64,000 nt of DNA from Paraburkholderia phenoliruptrix. Lineage in GTDB: Bacteria > Pseudomonadota > Gammaproteobacteria > Burkholderiales > Burkholderiaceae. Positions within the stretch are counted from its first letter, which is position 1; every line of letters begins with the position of its first letter. The notes beneath the pieces were generated by a model. It made no database searches, was not told the origin of the DNA, and saw only the letters and a list, made by a program, of their open reading frames with translations. A program made the translations under genes and the position numbers. Location of the stretch: positions 186,001 through 250,000 of the forward strand of contig NZ_JAEUAV010000007.1 of assembly GCF_019511605.1 (NCBI RefSeq), read 5' to 3'. Positions 28,902 to 38,155 of the stretch are shown in pieces.

Positions 28902-29713
28902 TACGCGGCCTTCACCGCGTGCTCGCCGTACTGCCGCTCAAGCCGCCGCACGGTGAAATGCCCGTGCGCGACCTGCTGGAAATGGTCGATGAACACCGTG
29001 TTGACCATCGCGCCGAGCACCGCCCCAATCGCGGGGATGGACTTGGCGGCGATCTGCTCGCTGACCTGCACCGAAAAGCGTGCGGCAATCGTATTGACGA
29101 GGCGCAGCAAGGCGGCCGAGCCGTGGGTGGTGAATCCCTTCGTCGCGACTTCTGACGATGCTTTCGACACCGCCTGCGCCAGCGCGCCGCGCATAATGAA
29201 GTAGCCGAAGTCGGCGTCGTCGTCTGCGCTCGACGTGCCGCCCATGCCCAGCACCGTCAGACATTGCAGTTGCGTGTCGATCGACTTGAGATCCTCGCCC
29301 TCGCTGCGCGCAATGTCGCAGATCGAGCGGAACATGAGCGTTGTCGTAACCGGCAACTCGACGGGCAGTGCAAACAGGCCGAACGCGCCGCCGGCCGCGC
29401 CGGTGGTAGCCACTGCAAACTTGTGCAGAAGATTGCTCGGCTTGTCGGGCGTGAGCGACGCCGCGACGCCGTCGCGCCGCCCCAGCGTGCGCAGCGCAAT
29501 CGACAGGCACTTGCGCAGCGCCAGTTCCGTCGCGTCGGTGACCTTCTCGTTTGCGAACGCCGGCATGCGCGAAATCAGTTTCTCCAACGGCGCGCCGACG
29601 ATGCTCGCGAGTTTCATAGCCAGCGCGGGGCTTTCCAGTTCGTGTTTCGCGCGGCGCAGCGCGCCCAGATCTTCTTCCGACAACAATTGCGTTGCAAGCG
29701 AACCCGGCTCCAT
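28871..29713 (-). CDS. EcsC family protein
   Basis: This 280-residue protein starts MEPGSLATQLLSEEDLGALR after a strong ribosome site (GGGAGG). It carries the EcsC-family core, with a Gly/Ala-rich hydrophobic stretch (TTGAAGGAFGLFALPVELP) and FRSICDIARSEGEDL. EcsC was named from a Bacillus ABC-transport operon but its biochemical role is not known. Here it has no transporter neighbours. An upstream Met at 29818 would add residues of unlikely composition and reach into the divergent exporter's promoter region. Confidence 0.82.
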   Translation of the reverse strand: MEPGSLATQLLSEEDLGALRRAKHELESPALAMKLASIVGAPLEKLISRMPAFANEKVTDATELALRKCLSIALRTLGRRDGVAASLTPDKPSNLLHKFAVATTGAAGGAFGLFALPVELPVTTTLMFRSICDIARSEGEDLKSIDTQLQCLTVLGMGGTSSADDDADFGYFIMRGALAQAVSKASSEVATKGFTTHGSAALLRLVNTIAARFSVQVSEQIAAKSIPAIGAVLGAMVNTVFIDHFQQVAHGHFTVRRLERQYGEHAVKAAYQTIDVTLDA

Positions 29714-29822
29714 GTGCCTCCCTGGCGTTATCTGACGTGCTTTCCACGTTCGATCCGGCCCTTGGCGGGCCCACCCGAACTCCTGCTTAGAACGTCCGCC
29801 CGTGGTATGATTCCCCAATCGT

Positions 29823-29834
29823 TTGACGAGTCAA
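29823..29834. promoter_or_regulatory. Palindromic operator candidate of the exporter-MarR operon
   Basis: TTGAC-GA-GTCAA has perfect 5-bp arms and lies 18 bases before the exporter start. TATGAT at 29806-29811 is a good -10, so the palindrome would sit just after the transcript start, where an autoregulating MarR protein could block it. No good -35 is seen. Confidence 0.45.
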
Positions 29835-29851
29835 CTGTTGCTCCATCAAAA

Positions 29852-31447
29852 ATGGCTGTCCATACCGCCGCCCATCATTCGAGTGGGCAAGTTTTGCCGT
29901 TCCGGGAATCGCTGCTGGCGATGCTCGGCATCTCCTTCGTCACCATGCTGGTCGCGCTGGACCAGACAGTAGTCGGCACCGCGCTGCCCACCATCGTCGC
30001 CGAGCTGAAGGGCTTCGAGTTGTACGCGTGGGTCGCCACGTCGTATCTGCTGACCTCGGTGATTACCGTGCCGATCTTCGGGCGTCTTGGCGACTACTAC
30101 GGCCGCAAGCCGTTCGTGATCGCGTCTATCGTCGTGTTCACGGGCGCCTCCGTGCTGTGCGGCGTTGCCGACAACATGCTGTTTCTGGTCCTCGCGCGCG
30201 GACTGCAGGGCATTGGCGGCGGCATGCTGGTCGGCACTGCGTTCGCGTGCATTCCTGACCTTTTCCCGGACTCGGTCGTGCGTCTGCGCTGGCAGGTGCT
30301 GATGAGTTCGGCCTTCGGCATTGCCAACGCGGTCGGGCCGTCGCTGGGCGGGTTTCTGACCCAGTACTACGGCTGGCGTTCTGTTTTCTATGTGAATCTG
30401 CCGGTCGGCATGCTGTCGCTGTTCTTTGTGTGGCGCTTCCTGCCGCATCTGCGCCATGTCGAGCACAAAGGCAAGATGAGGCTCGACTGGCCTGGCGCCG
30501 CGCTGATCGCGGTGGCGCTTGGCTCACTGCAGTTGTTCGTCGAATTGCTGCCCAAGCATGGGCTGTCATGGGGCGCGTGCGCGTTGCTCGTGCTGAGCGT
30601 TGCATCGGCGTATGCGCTGTGGCAATGGGAAAAGCGTTGCCCTACGGCAATCCTTCCGGTCGACATGTTCCGCAACCGCAGCCTCGCCGCACTGTTCACG
30701 CTGGCGGTGCTCGGCGGCTTCACGATGTTCTCGCTGCTCTTTTATGCGCCGTTGCTGTTCCAGGGCGGCTTTGGTATGTCGCCGAAGGAAGCGGGCGTGG
30801 TCATTACGCCGCTCGTCGTGTTCATTACGATCGGCAGTATCGCGAACGGCCGCGTGGTTTCGCGGGTGCGTAATCCTAACCTGATGCTGTACGTCGGCTT
30901 CACGCTGCTCGCGCTCGCATGCGTCGGGGCAGTGATCGCCACGCGTTCCATGCCGCATTGGCTGCTCATGTCGTTCATGGTGCTAGGCGGTCTTGGCCTC
31001 GGCTTCGTCATGCCGAACCTCACCATCTTCGCGCAGCAGACGGCCGGCCGCGAGCATCTCGGCATTGCCACGGCGCTGCTACAGTCGCTGCGGATGATCG
31101 GAGGCATGATCGGCACGGCGCTCACCGGAACGCTGGTCAGCCATATGTACGCGAGCGGCGTGCGCAGCGCGCTGGAGGGAGACGGCGCCTCGCAATGGTT
31201 CGGCGATCTGAGCGATCCGCAGATTCTCATCAACCATGAAGCACAAGCCAGCCTGCTCGGCCAGTTGGCTCACGCCGGCCATAATGGCGCAATGCTTCTG
31301 GAGACCGCGCGCGAGACGCTTGTCGCGGCGATCCACTTCGGCCTTGCGATGGCGGCCATTATTGCTGTCGTGTCGGTATGGCAAAGTCGCCGTGTTCCGC
31401 CGATCAAGCTTCAGCGCAAGCTCGAACCCGTGATCCACGCGGACTGA
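29852..31447 (+). CDS. DHA2-family (EmrB-like) MFS multidrug exporter
   Basis: This 531-residue protein has about 14 membrane helices. Family marks are LDQTVVGTALPTIVAEL in helix 1, GRLGDYYGRKP (motif A), and an antiporter-type motif near AVGPSLGGFL. It probably expels toxic compounds by proton antiport. The start is taken at Met 29852 (MAVHTAAHH); an ATG at 29807 lies within a likely -10 hexamer. It is followed after 28 bases by a MarR regulator, which most likely controls this operon. No EmrA-type membrane-fusion partner is adjacent. Confidence 0.9.
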   Translation: MAVHTAAHHSSGQVLPFRESLLAMLGISFVTMLVALDQTVVGTALPTIVAELKGFELYAWVATSYLLTSVITVPIFGRLGDYYGRKPFVIASIVVFTGASVLCGVADNMLFLVLARGLQGIGGGMLVGTAFACIPDLFPDSVVRLRWQVLMSSAFGIANAVGPSLGGFLTQYYGWRSVFYVNLPVGMLSLFFVWRFLPHLRHVEHKGKMRLDWPGAALIAVALGSLQLFVELLPKHGLSWGACALLVLSVASAYALWQWEKRCPTAILPVDMFRNRSLAALFTLAVLGGFTMFSLLFYAPLLFQGGFGMSPKEAGVVITPLVVFITIGSIANGRVVSRVRNPNLMLYVGFTLLALACVGAVIATRSMPHWLLMSFMVLGGLGLGFVMPNLTIFAQQTAGREHLGIATALLQSLRMIGGMIGTALTGTLVSHMYASGVRSALEGDGASQWFGDLSDPQILINHEAQASLLGQLAHAGHNGAMLLETARETLVAAIHFGLAMAAIIAVVSVWQSRRVPPIKLQRKLEPVIHAD

Positions 31448-31475
31448 TTTTCGTTTTTAGCGTCACAGAACCATC

Positions 31476-31967
31476 ATGGAAGAACAGGACCGCGTCGCAG
31501 TCATGCAGCAATTCGGCCGCACATACCGGGCGTTCATGTCGGCATTCGAGGCCCAGGTCGGTCACCCGCTGCCGCGCTGGCGCATCATGCTCGCGCTGCA
31601 CGAGCAGGCAGGCGAGTCGTCGCAGAAGCGGCTTGTCGAGCAACTGCGCGTCGACCCCGGCGCGTTGACGCGCCAGTTGAAAGCCCTCGAAGGATTAGGC
31701 TGGATTGCGCGCAGCATGGACTCGCGTGATAACCGCGTGACCAATGTGCGCCTGACCGAAGCAGGCTTGTCCGCGACCGAAGCGAGCCTGCCGCGTCGCA
31801 ATGCCTTTTTGCACGACACGATGGCCGCGCTGCCGGACGACGCGCTGAGCGCGTTGTCGGCAGCGCTGAAAATGCTGGAGGCAAGAATCGGCGAAGTGGT
31901 GGCCGCGGCGAATGCCGAAGACACACCTGTTGGGACTTCCGCTGAAGATTCACGCGCCGGGCGCTGA
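31476..31967 (+). CDS. MarR family transcriptional regulator
   Basis: This 163-residue winged-helix protein has the recognition region SQKRLVEQLRVDPGALTRQL and the wing DSRDNRVTNVRLTEAG, typical of MarR proteins. MarR dimers usually repress adjacent efflux genes and are released by phenolic or similar ligands. It is in the same transcription unit as the DHA2 exporter, and the palindrome ahead of the exporter is a plausible target. Confidence 0.92.
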   Translation: MEEQDRVAVMQQFGRTYRAFMSAFEAQVGHPLPRWRIMLALHEQAGESSQKRLVEQLRVDPGALTRQLKALEGLGWIARSMDSRDNRVTNVRLTEAGLSATEASLPRRNAFLHDTMAALPDDALSALSAALKMLEARIGEVVAAANAEDTPVGTSAEDSRAGR

Positions 31968-32032
31968 GCGCCCGCACGGCGACGCATGGCGGTCGGGCCA
32001 AGGCATAAGCGCTCGAGCGCGCGCGGCGAGAA

Positions 32033-33325
32033 TCAGAAGTACGTTTCGATCACCTCGGTCACGCGATAAGCCGGATCGACCACCAGCACCTGACGCCATT
32101 TGTCGAATGTCAGGCACGGGTGCGAGATGTCGAACGCGATCATGTCGCCTACCTTCAGGTCCGCGCCTGCCGGAATCCGCATATACGCGTGCTGATCCAT
32201 CAAGCCGAAAATCTCCCACCCTTCACTCGCGGCAATCTCGCGCGGCGCCTCGTGGCCTTCTCCGTCCCGGCCCGGTCGATAATGGCGCGCCGGCTCCGGC
32301 AGTCCCGCGTCGAACGCAGAGTCGCGCTTGCCGAGACCGATGATCGCGCGATCAGGCTCGGGAATCGACTGCACATAGGCCCACAATTGCAGCGCGGGCA
32401 AAAGCCCTTCGCCCATTTTCTTCGCGACCGGATTGCGCGCGAAGATGTCCGTCTGCGCCTTGCGATAAATACCTACGTCGTGCGTCAGATAGCAGCCGGG
32501 ACGCAGTACCACCTCGACCTTGCCGGTTTCCGACGCCTTTACGAATTCCTCCGCGACCACGTCGTACCATGCCGAGCCTGCGCCGGACAGAATTGCCGGT
32601 GTGCGCTCGAAGCGCCCCTGGTCGATGAGCGTGCGCGTGACCGCCACCGCGCTTTGCAGGAACTCCCGCACGTCATGCTCTTCCTTGAGCACGCCTTCAT
32701 ATAGCTCGACGCCCGCGAGCTTCAGCACGCCGGGATAGCGCCCAATCGCTTCGAGTACAGCATGGCGTTGCGCTTCATCGCGCACGCCGGTCCGCCCGCC
32801 GGGCACACCCAGTTCGAGCAGCACCTGCAACGGCTTTTTCACCGACGTGAAAAAGCGCCCCAATTGCTCGACGCCCTCGACTGAATCAACCAGGCAGAAG
32901 AACTCGAAATCCGGATCGCTGAGCAACTCGGCGATCATCATCATGTTGCGGCGACCCACCAGTTGATTGGCCATCAACACGCGCGAGACGCCGCCGTGAT
33001 AGGCCGCGCGCACCTGGTGCGCGGTCGCGAGCGTAATGCCCCATGCGCCGGTTTCCAACTGACGGCGGAACAACTGCGGCGCCATGGTGGTCTTGCCGTG
33101 CGGTGCGAGCTTGACTCCGTATTCGGCGACGAAAGCCTGCATCCACTTCAGGTTGTGTTCCACACGATCCGCATAAAGGACGGCGGCGGGCAGGCTCACG
33201 TCTTCATTCAACAGATTCCACTCCAGACGCGCCGCGTCGGTGAGCTGGATGCTCGCGCCCGGAACCATGCCCAAGCCCTTGCTATAAGGATCAATCGTTG
33301 CGCCCTGATAGTTTGTAACTTTCAT
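32033..33325 (-). CDS. PLP-dependent amino-acid deaminase (D-serine dehydratase-like, fold III)
   Basis: This 430-residue protein is of the D-threonine aldolase / D-serine dehydratase (DSD1-like) group. The PLP Lys is Lys78 in APHGKTTMAPQLF. The C-terminal metal site reads SHPCLTF; His-x-Cys is the pattern I associate with zinc-dependent D-serine dehydratases rather than aldolases. It likely converts a D-amino acid to a keto acid via an enamine. It is divergent from an RpiR regulator followed by a D-aminoacylase and RidA, which supports D-amino-acid catabolism. Confidence 0.85.
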   Translation of the reverse strand: MKVTNYQGATIDPYSKGLGMVPGASIQLTDAARLEWNLLNEDVSLPAAVLYADRVEHNLKWMQAFVAEYGVKLAPHGKTTMAPQLFRRQLETGAWGITLATAHQVRAAYHGGVSRVLMANQLVGRRNMMMIAELLSDPDFEFFCLVDSVEGVEQLGRFFTSVKKPLQVLLELGVPGGRTGVRDEAQRHAVLEAIGRYPGVLKLAGVELYEGVLKEEHDVREFLQSAVAVTRTLIDQGRFERTPAILSGAGSAWYDVVAEEFVKASETGKVEVVLRPGCYLTHDVGIYRKAQTDIFARNPVAKKMGEGLLPALQLWAYVQSIPEPDRAIIGLGKRDSAFDAGLPEPARHYRPGRDGEGHEAPREIAASEGWEIFGLMDQHAYMRIPAGADLKVGDMIAFDISHPCLTFDKWRQVLVVDPAYRVTEVIETYF

Positions 33326-33452
33326 GTCTCCTGCTCCATCGTCCAGTTAAATTGCTGCGAAGTTGACTTTACCATGTTACCGAAAGTACGATGAGCGAAG
33401 AAATGTTATTTAGTACCAGAGCTTTGACAGGAGCCCGCCGGGCACGAGCAGC

Positions 33453-34343
33453 ATGAATTCCAGCGCCGAACCGCTCACCTTCGACATCGTCGCACGCATT
33501 GCAGAGTGTGCGCCGGAATTGCGCTCGGCCGAGCGCAAGGTGGCCGCGCTGATTCTCGAAAACCTGACCGGCGCCTCGCGCGCCAGCATCGGCGCGCTGG
33601 CAGAGCAGGCGCAGGTGAGCGTCGCCACGGTCACGCGATTTGCCAAAGCGGTGGGTTGCCGCGACGTGCGCGAATTGAAGCTGCGGCTCGCACAGGCCGC
33701 GGCGGTGGGCCAGCGGTTCTTGCAGCCGGGCACGCCAGGCGACGCACCTGAGCCCATTGCGACGCGCGTCTTCGACGAATTGCAGACGGCGCTTGCGCAC
33801 AACCATCAACTGCTGCGCCAGGCGCCGCTTGCGCAAGCGGCCGCGGCGCTGCGCGGCGCGCGCATGATCTATGTGTTCGGCATGGGCGGCGGTTCAACCG
33901 CACTGGCTGACGAAATGCGTTTTCGCCTCGTGCGCCTGGGCCGGCCCGTCGCCACGTATCAGGACGGCCTGTTGCAACGCATGGTCGCAAGCACGGTGTC
34001 GCGCGACACAGTGCTGATCGCGCTGTCCACCACGGGCCGCGTGCCGGAGATGGTCGAGAACTGCAAGATTGCGCGCAGCTACGGCGCGACGGTAATCGCG
34101 CTGACCGCGCCCGCGTCGCCGCTCGCGAGGCTCGCGGATTGGGTGATCCCGATTGTCGCCTTCGAGACCGACTTCATTTACAAGCCCTCGTCGTCGCGAT
34201 ACGCGATGATGATGGCGCTCGACGTGCTCGTCACCGAACTTGCCGTCAGTCAGGGTGACGAGAGCCGCGAACTGCTGCGCCGCATGAAGCACGCGCTCGA
34301 CACGCACCGTGGCGGCGGCGACCGACAACCCTTAGGGGACTGA
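33453..34343 (+). CDS. MurR/RpiR family transcriptional regulator
   Basis: This 296-residue regulator has an N-terminal helix-turn-helix (RASIGALAEQAQVSVATVTRFAKAVG). A C-terminal SIS sugar-binding-type domain (RMIYVFGMGGGSTALADEMRFRL...ALSTTGRVPEMVENCKIA) follows. It heads the D-aminoacylase-ridA unit and is divergent from the deaminase, with 127 bases between. It probably senses an amino-acid or amino-sugar derivative and controls both sides. I saw no convincing operator, only short repeats of GGTAA in the gap. Confidence 0.92.
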   Translation: MNSSAEPLTFDIVARIAECAPELRSAERKVAALILENLTGASRASIGALAEQAQVSVATVTRFAKAVGCRDVRELKLRLAQAAAVGQRFLQPGTPGDAPEPIATRVFDELQTALAHNHQLLRQAPLAQAAAALRGARMIYVFGMGGGSTALADEMRFRLVRLGRPVATYQDGLLQRMVASTVSRDTVLIALSTTGRVPEMVENCKIARSYGATVIALTAPASPLARLADWVIPIVAFETDFIYKPSSSRYAMMMALDVLVTELAVSQGDESRELLRRMKHALDTHRGGGDRQPLGD

Positions 34344-34357
34344 TAGGAGACTGATTC

Positions 34358-35839
34358 ATGCACTCGCATCCCGAAGCCGCCGACACGCTGATCGTCGGCG
34401 CGCAACTGTATGACGGCACCGGCGCGCCGCCTGTCGAGCGCGATGTGGCGATCCGCGACGGACGCATCGTCGCCATCGGCAACCTGTCGAACTGGCTCGC
34501 AGAGGACGTGATCGAGGCCGAGGGCCGTGCGCTCGCGCCGGGTTTCATCGACGTTCACACGCACGACGACACCCACGTGATCCGCTCGCCGCAAATGCTG
34601 CCGAAGATCACGCAAGGCGTGACGACGGTGATTGTCGGCAATTGCGGCATTAGCGCGTCGCCGGTTGCGCTAAAGGGCGATCCGCCCGATCCGATGAATC
34701 TGCTCGGCGAGCGCGACGCGTTCCAGTACCCGACTTTCGCGGACTACGTGAAAGCAGTCAACGCCGCGCGCCCGGCTGTGAACGTCGGCGCGTTGATCGG
34801 GCATACGGCGTTGCGCAACAATCAGATGGATCGGCTCGACCGCGCGGCCACGCGCGAGGAAATAGAAGGCATGCGCGCGCAGCTCGAAGAGGCGCTCGCC
34901 AACGGCGCGCTAGGGCTGAGTTCGGGACTCGCCTACGGCTCGGCCTTCGCCGCGCCTACCGAAGAGGTGATGGCGCTCGCCGAACCGCTCGCCGCCGCGG
35001 GCGCGCTCTACACCACGCACATGCGCACCGAATTCGACGCGATTCTCGACGCCATGGACGAAGCGTATCGTGTGGGCCGTCATGCACGCGTGCCGGTCGT
35101 CATCTCGCATCTCAAGTGCGCGGGGCCGTCGAACTGGGGGCGTAGCGCCGAAGTGCTGAAGTCGCTCGAGGGCGCGCGGCGCATGCAGCCTGTAGGTTGC
35201 GACTGCTATCCGTACAACCGCAGTTCGTCGACGCTCGACCTGAAGCAGGTCACGGGCGACATCGACATTACGATCACGTGGTCCGAGCCGCATCCGGAAA
35301 TGGCAGGCAAGCTCGTCAAGGAAATTGCCGCCGAATGGGGCGTCACGCAGCAGGAAGCGGGCAAGCGCCTGCAGCCGGCGGGCGCGGTGTATCACAACAT
35401 GTCAGAGGAAGACGTGCGGCGCATCCTCTCGCATCCGGCGACGATGGTCGGCTCCGACGGCCTGCCGAACGATCCGTTGCCGCATCCGCGTTTGTGGGGC
35501 GCATTTCCGCGCGTGCTTGGCCACTATGCGCGCGATGCCGGCTTGCTGCCGCTCGAGGAAGCCGTGCGCAAGATGACGAGCCTGTCCGCGCGACGCTTCG
35601 GCCTTGCCCAGCGCGGCGAAGTGCATGTCGGCTATCACGCCGACCTCCTGCTGTTCGACCCGGCGAAAGTGCGCGACGCCGCGACGTTCGAACAACCGCA
35701 ACAGGCGGCCGACGGCATTGACGCGGTATGGGTGAACGGCGTGCTGTCCTACCGCAACGGCGAAGTGACGGGCGAGCGCGCCGGACGCTTCGTGGCGCGC
35801 GGTGCGGCGTCGCAAGGCGACGTGCACGGCGCATTCTGA
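34358..35839 (+). CDS. N-acyl-D-amino-acid deacylase (D-aminoacylase)
   Basis: This 493-residue amidohydrolase has metal-binding motif DVHTHDD, the family Cys region IVGNCGISASP, SHLKCAG, and late Asp in GSDGLPNDPLPHPRLWG. It removes the acyl group from N-acyl-D-amino acids, giving free D-amino acids that the divergent PLP enzyme could then deaminate. A ribosome site (ATAGGAGA) lies just upstream, 14 bases after the regulator gene. RidA follows within 86 bases. Confidence 0.93.
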   Translation: MHSHPEAADTLIVGAQLYDGTGAPPVERDVAIRDGRIVAIGNLSNWLAEDVIEAEGRALAPGFIDVHTHDDTHVIRSPQMLPKITQGVTTVIVGNCGISASPVALKGDPPDPMNLLGERDAFQYPTFADYVKAVNAARPAVNVGALIGHTALRNNQMDRLDRAATREEIEGMRAQLEEALANGALGLSSGLAYGSAFAAPTEEVMALAEPLAAAGALYTTHMRTEFDAILDAMDEAYRVGRHARVPVVISHLKCAGPSNWGRSAEVLKSLEGARRMQPVGCDCYPYNRSSSTLDLKQVTGDIDITITWSEPHPEMAGKLVKEIAAEWGVTQQEAGKRLQPAGAVYHNMSEEDVRRILSHPATMVGSDGLPNDPLPHPRLWGAFPRVLGHYARDAGLLPLEEAVRKMTSLSARRFGLAQRGEVHVGYHADLLLFDPAKVRDAATFEQPQQAADGIDAVWVNGVLSYRNGEVTGERAGRFVARGAASQGDVHGAF

Positions 35840-35925
35840 TTAACCGGGCGGAGAGGCCTGGCAGTCTGGTCTATCAAGGCGCGCGGCGCGATGTCCGCGC
35901 GCGTTCAATTTCAAGGAGTGTAACG

Positions 35926-36312
35926 ATGAAGCGATATGGCGTTGAAGGCGGAAAGGGAACGGGCGGTCAGCACATGCCGTTTGCGCGTGCGGTGGAAGCC
36001 GACGGGTGGCTTTTTGTGTCGGGACAGACGCCGATGGAAAACGGCGAGGTGATCAACGGCGGCATCGTCGAACAATCGCATAAGGCCATTCAGAACGTGT
36101 TCGCCATTCTGAAGGAAGCCGGCTACGGCGCGGAGCACGTGGTGCGTTGCGGCGTGTGGCTCGACGATCCACGCGACTTCGCGTCGTTCAACAAGGTGTT
36201 CCGCGAATACTTCGGCGACAATCCGCCGGCGCGCGCGTGCGTCGTTTCGTCGATGGTAATCGACTGCAAGGTCGAAGTGGATTGCGTGGCCTATAAAAAG
36301 CCCGCGGCCTGA
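35926..36312 (+). CDS. RidA family enamine/imine deaminase
   Basis: This 128-residue RidA/YjgF/UK114 protein starts MKRYGVEGGKGTGGQHMPFA after a good ribosome site (AAGGAG). It contains LFVSGQTPMENGEVING and a C-terminal ARACVVSSMVID that holds the active-site Arg. RidA proteins hydrolyse reactive enamines released by PLP dehydratases, which fits the deaminase beside it. It closes the D-amino-acid operon. The open frame continues further upstream but that part is not conserved-looking. Confidence 0.93.
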   Translation: MKRYGVEGGKGTGGQHMPFARAVEADGWLFVSGQTPMENGEVINGGIVEQSHKAIQNVFAILKEAGYGAEHVVRCGVWLDDPRDFASFNKVFREYFGDNPPARACVVSSMVIDCKVEVDCVAYKKPAA

Positions 36313-36374
36313 GACGCCAGGGGGAGGGTTCGCCGCGGCACATGAGCCGATGTGCGCGGCGATAGCTGCAACGC

Positions 36375-37199
36375 TTACTGTCGCGCAAGCCGCATGTTGT
36401 CGGGCATCGGCAGGTTGTAGTTAGTACGGAACGGGTTGATGTCGAGCCCGCCGCGCCGCGTGTAGCGCGCATACACTGCGAGCTTGACCGGGCGGCACGC
36501 CTTCAGCACGTCGATAAAAATCTTCTCGACGCATTGCTCGTGAAAACCGGTGTGGTTGCGATACGAGATGATGTAGCGCAACAGCCCCGCGTGATCGATC
36601 TGCGGGCCGACATAGTGAATCTGCACGCTGCCCCAATCCGGCTGCCCCGTCACCGGGCAATTCGATTTCAGCAGATTCGAGAACACCGTTTCTTCCACGG
36701 GTGCTTCGTCCAGAGCAGCTTTCAGCAACGACGCGTCGGGCGTGTAGACGTCGGCGTCCAGATCCAGCCGGTCGAGCGGCGTGCCTTCGAATTCTTCCAT
36801 CTGCAGTTTGCCGAAGTCCTGCGGGGCGGTCAGATAAACAGAGACCGTCGAGCCGCACGATGCCGACACGTCGCGCCTGATCGTGTCGCGCACCGCTTCG
36901 ATCGACTCGAACGCGGTCTGCGCGAACGAGCCGAGATAGAGCTTGAACGACTTTGACTCGACGATGTTCGGCGAGTCCGCGGGCACGAAGAACGTAGCGA
37001 CCGCAATCTGCGGCTTGCCGCGCGCATTGAGCCACGACAGCTCATACGCGTTCCAGATGTCGGTGCCGAAGAACGGCAACTGCGCGCTAATGCCGATCGC
37101 CTCGCGCGCGTTGCTGCGTGCAATCGGAAAGAGCAGCGACGCGTCGTACTGTTCGGTGTAAGTGGAGGCCTTACCCAGCGGAGATTGTTCGGGTGTCAT
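36375..37199 (-). CDS. queF: NADPH-dependent 7-cyano-7-deazaguanine reductase
   Basis: QueF reduces preQ0 to preQ1 in queuosine tRNA modification. This is the long, two-domain form, 274 residues. The nucleophile Cys lies in [16 protein letters not shown], and the QueF motif [12 protein letters not shown] is clear. The ATG at 37199 overlaps the stop of the 5'-nucleotidase gene (ATGA), so the two are translationally coupled. An in-frame extension upstream lies inside the nucleotidase gene and is discounted. Confidence 0.96.
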   Translation of the reverse strand: MTPEQSPLGKASTYTEQYDASLLFPIARSNAREAIGISAQLPFFGTDIWNAYELSWLNARGKPQIAVATFFVPADSPNIVESKSFKLYLGSFAQTAFESIEAVRDTIRRDVSASCGSTVSVYLTAPQDFGKLQMEEFEGTPLDRLDLDADVYTPDASLLKAALDEAPVEETVFSNLLKSNCPVTGQPDWGSVQIHYVGPQIDHAGLLRYIISYRNHTGFHEQCVEKIFIDVLKACRPVKLAVYARYTRRGGLDINPFRTNYNLPMPDNMRLARQ

Positions 37200-38098
37200 G
37201 ATGCATTCACGATGCCACTCAGCACGTGTCCGGTCGCCGTCACGACGCGGGCCGATTCGCAATGGCCAATTTGGTCGTCGAAGAAAAAGTCCGGCTCGAA
37301 CTCGCGCAGGAATGCGCTTTTATCGAGGCCGCCCAGAAACATCGCTTCGTCGATTTCAATGTTCCAGGCCATCAGGGTTCGGATCGCGCGCTCGTGCGCG
37401 GGCGCCGAACGCGCCGTCACCAATGCCGTACGAATATGCATCGGCGCGGCTTGATCCGCGAGCTTTTGCAGCCGATGGAGCGCTTCGAGCAAAGGCTTCA
37501 GCGGTCCGTCGGCAAGCGGCAGATCCTTGTTGTGCATCTCGTGGCCGACGAAGGCCCGCAAGCCGTCTTTCTGAAACACGCGCTCGGCTTCGTCGGAAAA
37601 CAGCACGGCGTCGCCGTCGAAAGCAATGCGGATTTCGTCGGGGTACTTGCTCGCCATTTTCGCCGATTCCGGCAACACGCGTGCGGCGGGAAAGCCGGCG
37701 GCAAGCGCGTCGCGCACGTCGTCCTGATTCGCGGAGAGAAACAGCGACGCGTTCAACGGCTTCAGATAGGCGAACGGCGCACGCCCGCGCGTGAACACGC
37801 CGCGCTCGATCGTGAGTCCGTGCTCGCGGCACGAATGAAACGCGCGCAATCCGCTGATCGGATCGCTGCGCGACAGGATCACCACTTCCACGCGATGCCC
37901 GCCCGCATTCAGGGCCAGCAGCTTGCGGATGAGCGGAAAGGCGACGCCTGGTTTCGCAGGCACGTTCAGCCGCGCGCGCTGCAATGCTTCGTAAGCCTGA
38001 AGATCGCCTTCCTCGTACACGCGGTTCTCTTCTTCGAAGTCGAAGAGTGCGCGCGACGAGATCGCTACCACCAGTTTGTCGACAAGCGAAAGAGCCAT
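37196..38098 (-). CDS. Cytosolic 5'-nucleotidase (cN-I family)
   Basis: This 300-residue protein starts [25 protein letters not shown], the conserved opening of the 5'-nucleotidase family found with animal cN-I. HAD-like pieces are seen at [16 protein letters not shown] and FFFDDQIGH. It likely dephosphorylates nucleoside monophosphates. It is coupled to queF by a 4-base overlap, suggesting a shared nucleotide-metabolism transcript. It lies 57 bases downstream of ilvA on the same strand. Confidence 0.87.
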   Translation of the reverse strand: MALSLVDKLVVAISSRALFDFEEENRVYEEGDLQAYEALQRARLNVPAKPGVAFPLIRKLLALNAGGHRVEVVILSRSDPISGLRAFHSCREHGLTIERGVFTRGRAPFAYLKPLNASLFLSANQDDVRDALAAGFPAARVLPESAKMASKYPDEIRIAFDGDAVLFSDEAERVFQKDGLRAFVGHEMHNKDLPLADGPLKPLLEALHRLQKLADQAAPMHIRTALVTARSAPAHERAIRTLMAWNIEIDEAMFLGGLDKSAFLREFEPDFFFDDQIGHCESARVVTATGHVLSGIVNAS

Positions 38099-38116
38099 CT
38101 GCGGTGTCGGGTTTTC

Positions 38117-38146
38117 GTTGCAGTAGTTACAGTAGTTGCAGTAGTT
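38117..38146. repeat. Short 9-bp tandem repeat
   Basis: Three copies of GTTGCAGTA/GTTACAGTA plus a partial fourth lie in the 57-base gap between ilvA and the nucleotidase gene. No function is evident. Confidence 0.7.
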
Positions 38147-38155
38147 GGGGCCGCT

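Noticed and set aside
33326..33452. RpiR operator between the deaminase and regulator genes
   Set aside because: Only short GGTAA direct repeats are visible; no clear palindrome, so no site is called.
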